32,397 bases of DNA from Natrialba taiwanensis DSM 12281 (GCF_000337595.1 NZ_AOIL01000032.1:92393-124789); one strand, 5' to 3'; positions 23,761 through 32,397 are shown, counted from the stretch's first letter. Numbers and translations: made by a program. The notes: generated from the sequence alone by a model not told the origin.

Positions 23761-24690
23761 GTATCTGAACCCTGTAACCAGCCCAAATTTCACCTATCTA
23801 TCTTTTTAGCACTTCTGCTGGTGATCATCTATTGTATGATTTGTGAGATCGTTACGTGTTATAGTAGAGTGTAAATAGTACAAGATTATATCTAGCACTC
23901 GACCAACTATCCGCCCACGAGTTGTGGTAGCGGTCAGCTCACATCTTGAATGTATGAACTCATTTTCCGATCGAGTTCCGGTAGATAAGTCAAAAATAGC
24001 CGATCTCAATCGAAAGAGCGCCGTTAAACAGCCGTAACACGGGAGGAATACGATATCTTACTATCCTCTCTTGGTTGATTGATGTGGAAACACAGCGGCC
24101 GGGTCTGAGACGTTCCGTTTGAACCGTATCCTGTTAGAAACTACTTGTCTATTGTATTGCAAATTTTGAGCAATATAGATTGGCATCTTTCTTAGCAAAA
24201 TCATTACTAGTCAATTCTCGAGACGCCAACCTACTGCTTATTTGTACTACTAATTGATGGGTGTTACATCCAATTTGAGGCCGCTCGATTAGGAATGAGT
24301 TCGTAATGGAGAACCGTAGCCCGGTCACCAGTTGCGTGGTTCTGAATCAGGCGTGTTCCGAACGGTTAGGGACGTTCCCTGTGGTTGACGAGGACTGCAC
24401 CTTGAGATGGGAGTGCTGAACAACAGGTGGAACACAACCATCTTGAACGGCAGATGTATAGTAGTAATAATTCGGACCATGGTGGGTCGATAACAATTAT
24501 TCCTCGGCACGATCGCGCGGTTACACGCGACTCGCACCGAGGATACTGACAGTACAGACAGGGGGATTACAACTGTACGAGTGTAAAAAGATCCAGTTGA
24601 TATCTACGAGCGCAGAATTGGCTTGGTAAGCGTTCAGCATCGTTGAACAGGAAATCCGATCACGGATGTCAGATAGCGGGGAACCCGAGT
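23761..24690. other. 930-base AT-richer region without a recognised gene
   Basis: Composition is lower in GC than the flanking genes. A T-run (23803-23807) shortly after the beta-helix stop is a likely terminator. A 37-codon frame at 24306-24419 (start MENRSPVTSCVVLNQ, end DEDCTLRWEC) is cysteine-containing and could be the tail of a lost transposon gene, but I cannot identify it. Other short frames here lack haloarchaeal features. It is probably an old insertion site or an untranslated region. Confidence 0.4.
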
Positions 24691-25473
24691 TCAGTAGTGC
24701 GAGTAGCGAAGTTCGATCACGTTCGCCGCCTTCTTGACCGCCGCGACGAGTTCGTCGAACCGATCGTGGTCGTCCAGGTGATTCTTCGGTCCAGATACCG
24801 ATACCGAACTGATGACCTCATCCGATTGCCGATCTACGATCGGGGCGGCGATCGTGAGCACGCCGTGTCTTCGATCCTGATCCTCCACGGAGTAGCCGCG
24901 TTCGCGGATGTCCTCGAGTTCTGTAACGAGTTCGTCGGCGTCCGTGATGGTGTGCTCGTTCGCACGCGGCAACCCGTGGGTGTCGATGATCGACTCGACG
25001 CGGCTCGTCGGGTAGTGGGCCAACATCGCCTTTCCGAGGGCCGTCCAGTGCATGTGCGCGTACTCTCCGATCGGGGCGTTGTCGTGGATCGCCTCCGGCC
25101 CCTCCGACTTGTAGAGGAGCACTCGAAGGCCGTTCTCTTCGATACCGAGGTTTGCCACCTCGCCGGTTTCGGACGCGAGTTTGTCTACTTCCGGCCGCGC
25201 GACTTCGTACAGCCGCGATCGATTCCTGTGCTCGCCGCCGTACTCCAGAAACCGGTAGCTCAACGCGTACTCGCCGTCGTCCTGGACGACGAAGCCCTGC
25301 TTCCGTAGCGTCTGTAGGTAGATGTGAATCGTGCTTTTGGGGATCTCGAGTGCCGTCGCCAGCTCGGAGACTCCGATCGTCCCCGATCGTCTGAGTTGTT
25401 CGAGGATGGTGAAGGCTTTCTCGACCGATCCGAGCGTGTTGTTCGCCGTCGATTCGGATGCGTTGTCGAACAT
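24691..25473 (-). CDS. IclR family transcriptional regulator
   Basis: A 260-residue regulator with the IclR plan. Residues 12-70 form the winged helix-turn-helix (LGSVEKAFTILEQLRRSG, then VSELATALEIPKSTIHIYLQ and KQGFVVQDDGEYAL). Residues 90-255 form the ligand-binding domain with AHMHWTALGKAMLAHYP, YSVEDQDRRHGVLTIAAPI and the SSVSVSGPK end typical of the family. The ATG at 25473 is preferred because an in-frame start further upstream adds an Arg/Ser-rich leader not seen in relatives. It lies downstream of the hydroxyacid dehydrogenase on the same strand and presumably controls the divergent transporter and that enzyme in response to a small carboxylic or sugar compound. Confidence 0.88.
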   Translation of the reverse strand: MFDNASESTANNTLGSVEKAFTILEQLRRSGTIGVSELATALEIPKSTIHIYLQTLRKQGFVVQDDGEYALSYRFLEYGGEHRNRSRLYEVARPEVDKLASETGEVANLGIEENGLRVLLYKSEGPEAIHDNAPIGEYAHMHWTALGKAMLAHYPTSRVESIIDTHGLPRANEHTITDADELVTELEDIRERGYSVEDQDRRHGVLTIAAPIVDRQSDEVISSVSVSGPKNHLDDHDRFDELVAAVKKAANVIELRYSHY

Positions 25474-25591
25474 ATCTCCGTCATCGACTCGCACGCCTTT
25501 AACGATGCCTCTCGACGAGGAGCGCGACGGTGTTTTGGGCATTCGAATCGGGACCTCGCCTTTGCCGTCAATCGTCGGCTCGCGGTGTCGC

Positions 25592-26557
25592 TCAGACGAG
25601 ATTCGTGAGGGTCTCCGTGTCGCCGGTTTCGGACAGTTCCGTTACGTTTCCGGCGACGATATCGGCTAGCCGATCCCAGTGTTTCGGACTGTGGCCGGCG
25701 TTGTGCGGGGTGATGATGACGTTCTCGAAGTCCCACAGCGGGTGATCCGCGGGCAGCGGCTCGGGGTCGGTCACGTCGAGTGCGGCCCCGTCGATCTGAT
25801 TCGTCCGAATCGCGGACACGAGCGCGTCGGTGTCGACGATCTTTCCGCGACCGACATTGATCAGCTTCGCGTCCGGCGGTAGCGTCTCGAACTCGGCGCT
25901 TGCGAGCAATCCGCGCGTCGTCTCCGTCAGCGGCGCGGCGACGATCAGGTATTCGGTTCGCGCCAGCGCGTCGTGTACGGCCTCTCGGTCGAATCCGACG
26001 ACTTCGTCCGTCGGGCCGCCCTTCTCGGGCGTGTATCGAATGCCGATCGTTTCAACGTCGAATCCGGAGAGTCGTTCGACGACGGCCGTCCCGATCGCGC
26101 CGAGCCCGACGACGGTGACCGTACTTCCCATCAGTTCGTGGCCCTGATAGTGGCGCCATTCGTGGCGATTCTGCCGCCGTCGCCCCTCCTGTAGCCGCCG
26201 CGAGAAGGTCAGTACGTATCCGACGACCTGCTCCGCGATATTCGGCGCGTGGATCCCGGAGGCGTTGGTGACGGCGACGTCCATCTCGCGCAGGGTATCG
26301 AGCGGCAGATGGTTGTAGCCCGCGGCGATACCCGCGAACAGTTCGAGATTTTCCGCCCGCTCTAGCAGCGACTCGTCGATGTCGACGCCGGAGACGACGG
26401 TGGCGTGTTCGATGTATTCGCGCTCTTCGGCCGGCGTCCGGGCGAGCAGCACGTCGTGATCCGGGAGTTGTTCGTCGAGCAGGTCGGCGTACTCGCGCGC
26501 TGGCAGTCCGTGCGTGTCGGAGCGTAGGACGAGAACGTCCGGTGTATCGTTGCTCAT
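25592..26557 (-). CDS. D-2-hydroxyacid dehydrogenase
   Basis: NAD(P)-dependent oxidoreductase of the D-2-hydroxyacid dehydrogenase family, 321 residues, reducing a 2-oxoacid (for example glyoxylate or hydroxypyruvate) or the reverse. Landmarks: substrate-binding SGIHAPNIAEQVVGYVLTFS near 100, the Rossmann motif VVGLGAIGTAVVERL near 150, the active-site Arg in INVGRGKIVDTDAL, the Glu in DVTDPEPLPADHPLW, and the His in IITPHNAGHSP. All catalytic Arg-Glu-His residues are present. It is transcribed divergently from the solute-binding protein and followed by the IclR gene, so it is likely part of the pathway for the imported compound. The precise substrate cannot be read from sequence. Confidence 0.9.
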   Translation of the reverse strand: MSNDTPDVLVLRSDTHGLPAREYADLLDEQLPDHDVLLARTPAEEREYIEHATVVSGVDIDESLLERAENLELFAGIAAGYNHLPLDTLREMDVAVTNASGIHAPNIAEQVVGYVLTFSRRLQEGRRRQNRHEWRHYQGHELMGSTVTVVGLGAIGTAVVERLSGFDVETIGIRYTPEKGGPTDEVVGFDREAVHDALARTEYLIVAAPLTETTRGLLASAEFETLPPDAKLINVGRGKIVDTDALVSAIRTNQIDGAALDVTDPEPLPADHPLWDFENVIITPHNAGHSPKHWDRLADIVAGNVTELSETGDTETLTNLV

Positions 26558-26727
26558 AGTAGACTCCGCCGCCGGGAGATCGAGTGTACCCCGCGACAGC
26601 GTCCTACCAAACTTGCGGTGGGGTTATTAATTCTGGCCAATCGGCACGTGCTGTGAGCGATCGGTCCGCTATAATTGATTATGATCTAATCCAAATGTTT
26701 ATTGGAGTCGATACTGCATGTGCCTGT
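26558..26727. promoter_or_regulatory. Divergent promoter region of dehydrogenase and solute-binding protein genes
   Basis: The 170-base gap has a 12-base inverted repeat ATAAT-TG-ATTAT at 26671-26682 that includes a TATA-like TATAATT (26670-26676), and a second AT element TTTATTG at 26698-26704, either of which could serve the rightward operon; the second would give a near-leaderless transcript from 26728. The repeat overlaps a probable promoter and is a candidate site for the IclR protein. The leftward promoter may use GTTATTAATTC near 26625. Confidence 0.4.
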
Positions 26728-28113
26728 ATGGCAAGCCAGATGCCGAGACGCCAGTTTGTCGTAACTGCTGGTAGCGTCGGGGCTGCAGGCTCAGCCGGCT
26801 GCCTCAGCGATATCGTCGACAGATCGACTGGCGCGGGAAATACCAACGAGTACTGGGAGTACTTCCACTCGCAATCGGAAGTCGCCGCGGAGTTGATGGA
26901 AACGTCCGTCGAGGAGTTCCAGCGCGAGCAGGATGCGCAACTCGAGATGAACTGGTCGACCTGGGACGACATCAACGGCGGCAAGTGGAAGAACAACATC
27001 CAGAACGGCAATCGGCCGCTTCTCTACGACTCGACGAACTCGCTCACCGGGCAGTTCATCGAACCCGGCTGGGTCAAGCCCGTCAGCGAGTACAGGGACA
27101 GGCTCGACGACGAGGCACTCGAGAACGTCGAGTGGGCGCTGGAGATGGCCCGGAGTTGCTATCGCGGATTCGACGAGGAGTTGTACGAAATTCCGATCGG
27201 TCTCGAGGTCGGGGCACCGTTCATCGCCCGGGCGGATCACTTCGAAGCGGCCGGTCTCTCGATCGAGGACGATTTTCCCCCCGAGAATTACGAGCACCTC
27301 GTCCAGGTGGCGACGCAACTTCAGGAGGAGGGGCCGGGCGAGTACGGGTTCCAGATCTACGGCGAGCACGGAGACGTTACCGACGAGGCGCTCGTGACGT
27401 GGACCGCCTCCAAGGGCGGATACGACGGGATGTACCTCGACGAAGAGTGGTCGGATGTCAACTACGATAATGACATCTGGAAGGAGGCGACCGAACAGTA
27501 TGTCGACCTCTACCGGGAACACGGACTCTCCTCCGAGAAGGCGGCGACGGCATCGAACGAGGGTGCCGCCCAGATGCTGATTCAGGGAGAGGTGAGTATG
27601 TACCAGGGGAGCACGAAGGGTTTCGGGCAGTTCATGAGCCGCGCGGAGGAGATGATCAGAGACGGAACCATCGTATTCGGTCCGTCCTGGGAGGGCGATG
27701 CGGGCAATCGTGGCGACTTCTTCACACAGTGTGTCGCGCTCATGCGAAAGCCCGACGGCGTCTCGGAAGACGCCTGGCAAGAGCGCGAGGAGATGGCGAT
27801 CCAGTGGATCAACAAACTGCTCTCGGCGGACTTTCAGGCGGCGGTGCCGAAGTCACTGGCGACGCTCCCGGTTCGAAGGGACGTGTGGCCGGATCTCGAA
27901 GACGACGAGGCGCTCTCCCGGAGTAATTACATCTCGACGCTCGAGACGACCGTCGAGGGAATGGAACACGGCTGGTCGAGCCACCCCAAGATGAACGCAA
28001 TCCAGTACAATATCGCCGGTCCGCGGTTCCAAGAGGCTATCCGTGGGAAGATCAGCGCCGAAGAGGCTTGCACTCGAGCTGCCGAAGAAATACGTAACCA
28101 GGTGGATCTCTGA
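26728..28113 (+). CDS. Extracellular solute-binding lipoprotein, CUT1 type
   Basis: Substrate receptor of an ABC importer, about 461 residues. The N-terminus (MASQMPRRQFVVTAGSVGAA) is a Tat signal with RRQFV, followed by a lipobox Cys (SAGCLSD). The rest fits family 1 solute-binding proteins: SEVAAELMETSVEEFQREQD for the first lobe, the early LYEIPIGLEVGAPFIARAD block, and a long GAAQMLIQGEVSMYQGSTKG hinge region. Start: ATG at 26728, with an alternative ATG at 26740 that also retains the signal; frames open further upstream do not look coding. The ligand is probably a sugar, polyol or related compound. Two bases separate it from the first permease. Confidence 0.88.
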   Translation: MASQMPRRQFVVTAGSVGAAGSAGCLSDIVDRSTGAGNTNEYWEYFHSQSEVAAELMETSVEEFQREQDAQLEMNWSTWDDINGGKWKNNIQNGNRPLLYDSTNSLTGQFIEPGWVKPVSEYRDRLDDEALENVEWALEMARSCYRGFDEELYEIPIGLEVGAPFIARADHFEAAGLSIEDDFPPENYEHLVQVATQLQEEGPGEYGFQIYGEHGDVTDEALVTWTASKGGYDGMYLDEEWSDVNYDNDIWKEATEQYVDLYREHGLSSEKAATASNEGAAQMLIQGEVSMYQGSTKGFGQFMSRAEEMIRDGTIVFGPSWEGDAGNRGDFFTQCVALMRKPDGVSEDAWQEREEMAIQWINKLLSADFQAAVPKSLATLPVRRDVWPDLEDDEALSRSNYISTLETTVEGMEHGWSSHPKMNAIQYNIAGPRFQEAIRGKISAEEACTRAAEEIRNQVDL

Positions 28114-28114
28114 A

Positions 28115-29044
28115 ATGTCGACACGACGTCTCTTCGACATCGATGGGAGAACCGAACGCTACCGATCGGTTCTCAGAGAGAACTGGTTCACCTATCTGTT
28201 GATCATGCCGGTGTTGCTGTTCCTGATCGTGCTCATGTGGCTTCCCTTCCTGCAGGGTATCTACATGAGCTTCAACGAGTGGCCCTTCGGCGGCGACCCG
28301 ACGTGGATCGGGGCAGCGAATTACGAGTTCTTGCTGAACTGGGAACCGTTCTACACGTCCCTGAAGGCGACCGCGATCTTCTCGCTGACGACGGTGTTCC
28401 AGCTGGGTGTCGCACTCGCAGCGGCGCTCGCCGTGCGGGAACTTCGCCGCGGGAAGAGCTTCGTCAGTGCGGCGTTTCTGCTCTCCTACACGATGCCGCC
28501 GCTGGTCATCGGGACCATCTGGGCGTATCTGCTCGAACCGGACTTCGGGCCCGTCTTCGGCTATCTCACCGAGTTGAACGTTCTCGGGGAGACGATCTAC
28601 TGGGGGAGCAGCGGTCCCATGTCGCTCGCGGTCGTGATGTTCGTGACGACCTGGACCTTCTGGCCGTTCATGTTTCTCATCATCTCGGCCAGCCTCGAGA
28701 GCATCCCGGAGGAGCTGTACGAGAGTGCCCGTATGTACGGTGCAGGGCCGATCCAGACGTTCCTTCGCGTGACGCTCCCCCAGCTGAAAAGCGCCATCCT
28801 GGTCGCACTGAGTATCCGAATCATCTGGAACATGACGAAGATTTCGCAGGTGCTCCAGCTTACGAACGGCGGGCCGGGATACGATACGTCCATCCTGGCG
28901 GTGTTACTGTACCAGTTCGCCTACGAGCGAGGGCAGATGGGCGTCTCGTACGCTATTGGGATCGTCTTGCTCGTGATGACCCTCGGCTTCGTCTTCGTGT
29001 TCATTCGCGAGTTCGAGCGCGCGAGTGAGGGGGCGGGAGCATGA
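28115..29044 (+). CDS. ABC transporter permease, MalF/UgpA type
   Basis: First permease of the CUT1-type importer, 309 residues. After a short cytoplasmic N-terminus it has six membrane segments, the first being FTYLLIMPVLLFLIVLMWLP. The EAA-type coupling loop is SIPEELYESARMYGAGPIQT (near 205), which contacts the ATPase. The ATG at 28115 lies just past the stop of the solute-binding gene; an earlier frame start overlaps that gene and encodes unlikely sequence. Its stop overlaps the next ATG. Confidence 0.9.
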   Translation: MSTRRLFDIDGRTERYRSVLRENWFTYLLIMPVLLFLIVLMWLPFLQGIYMSFNEWPFGGDPTWIGAANYEFLLNWEPFYTSLKATAIFSLTTVFQLGVALAAALAVRELRRGKSFVSAAFLLSYTMPPLVIGTIWAYLLEPDFGPVFGYLTELNVLGETIYWGSSGPMSLAVVMFVTTWTFWPFMFLIISASLESIPEELYESARMYGAGPIQTFLRVTLPQLKSAILVALSIRIIWNMTKISQVLQLTNGGPGYDTSILAVLLYQFAYERGQMGVSYAIGIVLLVMTLGFVFVFIREFERASEGAGA

Positions 29045-29874
29045 GCACGACCGGCTACGACGCGACCGGCGTGACGCTGAAAGCGACTGCATACGGCGTC
29101 GTCGCGTTTCTCGTGCTCGCGAACCTCGTTCCGTTTCTGTTCATCCTCTCGGTGTCGTTCATGCCGCCGAGCGAGTTCTTTACCGATCCGCACCTCGTGC
29201 CGTACGAGCCGACGCTAGAAGCGTGGACGAGCGGGTTCGAGGAACTACGGGGCAATCTCGTCAACAGCTTCCTGATCGGTGCGGGCACCGCGTTGCTGGC
29301 GCTGGCCATCACGATCCCCGGTGCCTACGCGTTCGCCCGGAAGGAGTTCTACGGGAAAACAGCCGGGTTCTACGCGATCATCTCGGCGATGATGTTCCCC
29401 TACATTCTCCTGGTCATTCCGATCATGGACCTCTGGACTGCATTGGGAGTGTACAACACAATCTTCGGAATGATTCTGGCGTACCAGGTGTTCGTCACCC
29501 CGTTTTCCATCTGGATTCTCCGGGATTTCTTCGAAAACCTCCCGACGGACATCGAGGAGGCCGCACAGGTGTACGGATGTACGCAGTTCACCGCATTCGT
29601 TCGCGTTATTCTGCCGCTGGCGGCACCCGGGATCGTCGCCGTCGGGTTCCTCGCGTTTCTCACGGGATGGAACGATTTCCTCTTCGCCAATCTCTTGACC
29701 ACCGGCACGGGGCCGGTTCCAGCCGTGCCTGTACTGTACGGTACCATCGGCGGCGGGTCGGGTGAACGCGTCTACTGGGGGAAGCTGATGGCCGAAACGC
29801 TCATCATCGGTACTCCACCGACGATCATCTACCTGGTCGCGCGCAACTACCTGGAAAGTGCGTTCAGCGTATGA
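29041..29874 (+). CDS. ABC transporter permease, MalG/UgpE type
   Basis: Second permease of the importer, 277 residues with six membrane segments (first FLVLANLVPFLFILSVSFM). The coupling motif is LPTDIEEAAQVYGCTQFTAF (near 180), followed by RVILPLAAPGIVAVGFLAF and GWNDFLFANLLT, all standard for MalG relatives. The start overlaps the upstream stop by four bases (ATGA) and the stop overlaps the ATPase start likewise, so the three are one coupled operon. Confidence 0.9.
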   Translation: MSTTGYDATGVTLKATAYGVVAFLVLANLVPFLFILSVSFMPPSEFFTDPHLVPYEPTLEAWTSGFEELRGNLVNSFLIGAGTALLALAITIPGAYAFARKEFYGKTAGFYAIISAMMFPYILLVIPIMDLWTALGVYNTIFGMILAYQVFVTPFSIWILRDFFENLPTDIEEAAQVYGCTQFTAFVRVILPLAAPGIVAVGFLAFLTGWNDFLFANLLTTGTGPVPAVPVLYGTIGGGSGERVYWGKLMAETLIIGTPPTIIYLVARNYLESAFSV

Positions 29875-31067
29875 GTCGAGAACCCATGAAACAGACAGAA
29901 GACACCAGTTCGGATACCGAACCGAAGCAATCAGGAGCATCGAGTGGTAACCAGAACGCCGTCGACGCGAGCGTCTCGGGCAACCGGATTCGTCTCGACG
30001 GCGTTCGAAAGACGTTCAACGAGGGATCGGTCGTCGCCTGTGACGACGTGAACATCGAAATCGACGAGGGCGAGTTCGTCGTGCTCGTCGGTCCCTCCGG
30101 CTGCGGCAAGACGACGACGCTCCGGTGTATCGCCGGGCTCGAGGAGCCGGACCGGGGGTCAATCACCGTCGACGGCGAGGATATTACTGGGTTAAAATCC
30201 AAAGATCGAAACCTCGCGTTCGTCTTCCAGAGTATCGCGCTGTTCCCGCACATGAGCGTCCGAAAGAACATCCGCTTCGGACTGGACATGAACACCGACC
30301 TCTCGAGCGAGGAGAAGCGACGCCGCGTCGAGGATGTCGCGGAGACGCTCGGGCTTTCCGAAGCCCTCGACCGGAAGCCCTCAGCGCTGTCGGGCGGCCA
30401 ACAGCAACGCGTCTCGCTCGGACGTGCGATGGTGATGGAGCCTGCGGCGTTCCTGCTCGACGAGCCGTTCTCGGCACTGGATGCGAACCTTCGCGACCAC
30501 ATGCGCGTCGAGGTCAAGAAGATTCAGCGGGAGTTGCACACGGCGATGATCTTCGTGACCCACGACCAGGAGGAGGCGATGACGCTGGGAGACAAGATCG
30601 TCGTAATGAACAACGGATACGTACAGCAGATCGGCACGCCCTACGAGATTTACAACGAACCAGCGAACCGCTTCGTCGCCGGATTCATCGGTTCTCCGTC
30701 CCCCAATCTCGTCGAATGCACCGTCGAACGGACGGCCGATGGAATCGCGCTCGCGTCCGACTTCTACACGATTCCGGCCACGGAGACGCAAGCCGAACAC
30801 CTCGAGTCGCTCGTCGGCGAAACGGTTATCTACGGAATTCGTCCGGAGTACCTGGATCTCGAGACCGACCGCGGCGCGTTCGTCGCCGACCTCGACGTCG
30901 TCGAACCGCTCGGCGATCGGGATGCCGTCCACCTGTCGGCCGGCAGTACCGATCTGTCGGCGGTCACGCCACAGGGCGAAATCGCGAGGGATACCGATCG
31001 AGTTCACGTCGACATCCAGACTGAGGAGGCGTGGTTGTTCGAGGAGGACGGGACGCGAATCGTCTAA
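29871..31067 (+). CDS. ABC transporter ATPase, MalK/UgpC type
   Basis: ATPase of the CUT1 importer, 398 residues. A Ser/Thr-rich N-terminal extension of about 35 residues comes before the domain. Walker A is LVGPSGCGKTTT (near 75), the signature LSGGQQQRVSLGRAMV, Walker B AFLLDEPFSALDANLRD and the switch His FVTHDQEEAMTLG. After about residue 270 comes a regulatory TOBE-like domain (VIYGIRPEYLDLETDRG), which in MalK homologues can receive regulatory signals. An alternative ATG 15 bases later exists. The operon then continues with the phosphatase-family gene after 59 bases. Confidence 0.92.
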   Translation: MSREPMKQTEDTSSDTEPKQSGASSGNQNAVDASVSGNRIRLDGVRKTFNEGSVVACDDVNIEIDEGEFVVLVGPSGCGKTTTLRCIAGLEEPDRGSITVDGEDITGLKSKDRNLAFVFQSIALFPHMSVRKNIRFGLDMNTDLSSEEKRRRVEDVAETLGLSEALDRKPSALSGGQQQRVSLGRAMVMEPAAFLLDEPFSALDANLRDHMRVEVKKIQRELHTAMIFVTHDQEEAMTLGDKIVVMNNGYVQQIGTPYEIYNEPANRFVAGFIGSPSPNLVECTVERTADGIALASDFYTIPATETQAEHLESLVGETVIYGIRPEYLDLETDRGAFVADLDVVEPLGDRDAVHLSAGSTDLSAVTPQGEIARDTDRVHVDIQTEEAWLFEEDGTRIV

Positions 31068-31126
31068 CCTTCCCGTGGAGTCACCAACGTTTAGGACACT
31101 GCCTCACGACTATCGACCTACCAACA

Positions 31127-31912
31127 ATGTCACGATCTGATACAGCGTACGAAGCGGCGATTGCGGGGTCCGAGATCGCACACGAGCGCTTTCGCACCGA
31201 CTTGGACATCGCGACCAAGAACTCGAAGATGGACTTCGTTACCGAAGCGGACACTGAGACGCAACATCGCGTTATCGAGGTCGTTCGCGACGCGTACCCG
31301 GATGCGACGATCGTCGGTGAGGAAGAGGACGAACTGAAGTCCGTTCCCGAGGACGGCAACGCCTGGGTAATCGATCCAATTGATGGGACGACGAACTTCG
31401 TCCGCGGCGTTCCGCTGTGGACGACGACGGTTGCCGCCGTCCGCGACCACGAAACCGTCGCGGCGGTGACCGTCGCCCCGGCGCTCGGCGAGACGTTCGT
31501 GGCGGATTCCACCGATGCAACGCTGAACGACGAGCCCATCTCCGTCAGCGATCAAGCGGATCTCGAGCGGTTCGTTGTCGCGCCGATCCTTCGATACGGA
31601 TCCGAACGCGACCGGCAGTTCGGTACCCTCCTTCGGGAGTCGATACTCGAGTTCGGCGATCTGCGTCGATTCGGCTGCGCTCAAGTGACGCTTGCGATGG
31701 TTGCCCGCGGCACACTCGATGCAGCCGTGTCGCCTCAACCAGAGCCGAACCCGTGGGACACGATTGCCGGTATCGCGCTGGTCGAACGAGCCGGTGGAGT
31801 GGTAACCGATCTCGAGGGAAACCCGTGGAAGCCAGGTTGCGAGGGTCTCGTGGCATCGAACGGGAGCGTCCACGCCGAAATCGTCGAACGCGTGCGGGCT
31901 GCGGTAGCGTAA
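31127..31912 (+). CDS. Inositol monophosphatase family protein
   Basis: Mg-dependent phosphatase of the inositol monophosphatase/fructose-1,6-bisphosphatase superfamily, 261 residues. The metal-binding motifs are complete: TEADTETQ with Glu40-Asp42 nearby, GEEEDE (Glu65-Glu66), WVIDPIDGTTNFVRG (Asp83, Asp86) and NPWDTIAGIALVERAGG near residue 205. The family acts on inositol-1-phosphate, sugar phosphates or nucleotide phosphates (3'-phosphoadenosine type), and the substrate here is open. The ATG at 31127 gives the normal start; upstream frame extension is not conserved-looking. Placed 59 bases after the ABC ATPase, it may dephosphorylate an intermediate of the imported compound. Confidence 0.9.
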   Translation: MSRSDTAYEAAIAGSEIAHERFRTDLDIATKNSKMDFVTEADTETQHRVIEVVRDAYPDATIVGEEEDELKSVPEDGNAWVIDPIDGTTNFVRGVPLWTTTVAAVRDHETVAAVTVAPALGETFVADSTDATLNDEPISVSDQADLERFVVAPILRYGSERDRQFGTLLRESILEFGDLRRFGCAQVTLAMVARGTLDAAVSPQPEPNPWDTIAGIALVERAGGVVTDLEGNPWKPGCEGLVASNGSVHAEIVERVRAAVA

Positions 31913-32042
31913 GCGAACGAAGGGTCGCTTGAGAGTTCAGCGCTCGTCGAGCCGGTGTCGCGCATTTATCGTCTCACCGGACCGCTATCGGATATTTCAG
32001 TACCGATACCACCACGTGCGGATCGCTGCCGCGCAGTTCTAT

Positions 32043-32065
32043 AGTAGGAGTTAGAAATACCTACT
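32043..32065. repeat. Short inverted repeat at the transposase 3' end
   Basis: AGTAGG and CCTACT form six-base perfect arms around an 11-base loop, covering the last codons of the IS630 transposase and the bases just beyond. It might be part of the insertion sequence terminus, whose other end is outside the window. Confidence 0.3.
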
Positions 32066-32397
32066 CATTTTGGGAATGGAGAGTTGATCAAGAGCGGTAT
32101 CGATCGCTGTTGTTAGCTCAGAAAGTGAGTCGAAGAATCGGTTGCTAAGAGCTGATTGCAACTGTCTCCAGCACTCTTCGACTGGATTAAGTTCCGGTGA
32201 ATACGCTAGTAACGTGACGAAGGCGAGGTCGTCACGGGCCGCCAGGTCCGTGACGGCCGACGCCTGGTAATACGGCGCTCCATCCAACACGACGATCAAA
32301 TTATCCTTGAACTCGTTGCATAACGCGAGAATGAAATGTTTCGCATGTTCGGCGGTCACGTACTCTTCGAACCGAGAGAAAAAGCGATCACCGTCCT
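32051..32397 (-). CDS. IS630-family transposase, partial (3' part)
   Basis: C-terminal catalytic part of a DDE transposase, running off the right edge of the window in an open frame; the visible product covers about 115 residues. The second Asp of the catalytic triad lies in IVVLDGAPYYQAS and the Glu in SPELNPVEECWRQLQSALSN, both typical of IS630 elements. Upstream residues DGDRFFSRFEEYVTAEHAKH fit the family's conserved region too, so translation starts beyond the window. The frame is intact as far as seen. The short inverted repeat at the 3' end may belong to the element's terminus. Confidence 0.88.
   Translation of the reverse strand, partial: DGDRFFSRFEEYVTAEHAKHFILALCNEFKDNLIVVLDGAPYYQASAVTDLAARDDLAFVTLLAYSPELNPVEECWRQLQSALSNRFFDSLSELTTAIDTALDQLSIPKMSRYF

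Noticed and set aside
22246..23793. 515-codon open frame antisense to the beta-helix gene
   Set aside because: Long antisense frames are expected opposite GC-rich haloarchaeal genes; the product is Arg/Val-rich without family features.
23806..24009. 67-codon AT-rich frame after the beta-helix gene
   Set aside because: Low GC, no motif, no promoter, lies in the probable terminator and gap region.

Overview
This window looks like part of a haloarchaeal (class Halobacteria) chromosome. The proteins are acidic and the coding DNA is GC-rich. Secreted proteins carry twin-arginine (Tat) signals, often with a lipobox, and several TATA-like boxes sit about 25 bases ahead of leaderless starts. The urease gene order and the IS5- and IS630-type transposases fit haloarchaea. 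A genus cannot be fixed by reading; a Natrialbaceae-like organism is only a guess.

Layout. (1) 229-2660: an ABC-2 type exporter pair (permease and ATPase) divergent from a TetR-family regulator, with a strong palindrome between them. (2) 2740-5107: a small membrane protein, a Tat-exported protein of unknown function, an AT-rich gap and an intact IS5-family transposase; base composition falls across 3200-4280. (3) 5223-8969: a quinone-oxidoreductase-type dehydrogenase, an E1 alpha/beta 2-oxoacid dehydrogenase pair without E2 or E3, and a DoxX-family membrane protein. (4) 8959-14737: a complete urease operon, read leftward as ureB-ureC-ureA-ureG-ureD-ureE-ureF, most genes overlapping by a few bases. 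(5) 15281-20006: a complete urea ABC importer, urtABCDE, read rightward and divergent from the urease operon. (6) 20120-23760: a small membrane ORF, an M24-family peptidase homologue with an altered metal site, and a beta-helix surface-protein gene whose Tat-lipoprotein signal lies in a different frame just upstream. (7) 23761-24690: a long AT-richer stretch with no recognised gene. (8) 24691-31912: an IclR-type regulator and a D-2-hydroxyacid dehydrogenase, divergent from a CUT1-type ABC importer (binding lipoprotein, two permeases, ATPase) followed by an inositol-monophosphatase-family enzyme. (9) 32051 to the edge: the 3' part of an IS630-family transposase.

The centre is a urea module: UrtABCDE imports urea, UreABC hydrolyses it to ammonia and carbon dioxide, and UreDEFG loads nickel. 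Its two halves diverge from one 543-base region containing four copies of the hexamer TAGTAT or its complement. The right-hand locus (20633-31912) looks like an uptake and catabolic cluster for an unidentified organic substrate. The most unusual points are the split signal-peptide/beta-helix gene, the M24 protein with Cys at a usual Asp metal-ligand position, the in-frame acidic coding-like linker between ureC and ureA, and the repeated hexamer in the ure/urt divergent region. I saw no CRISPR array and recognised no rRNA or tRNA, but RNA genes could not be scanned for exhaustively.
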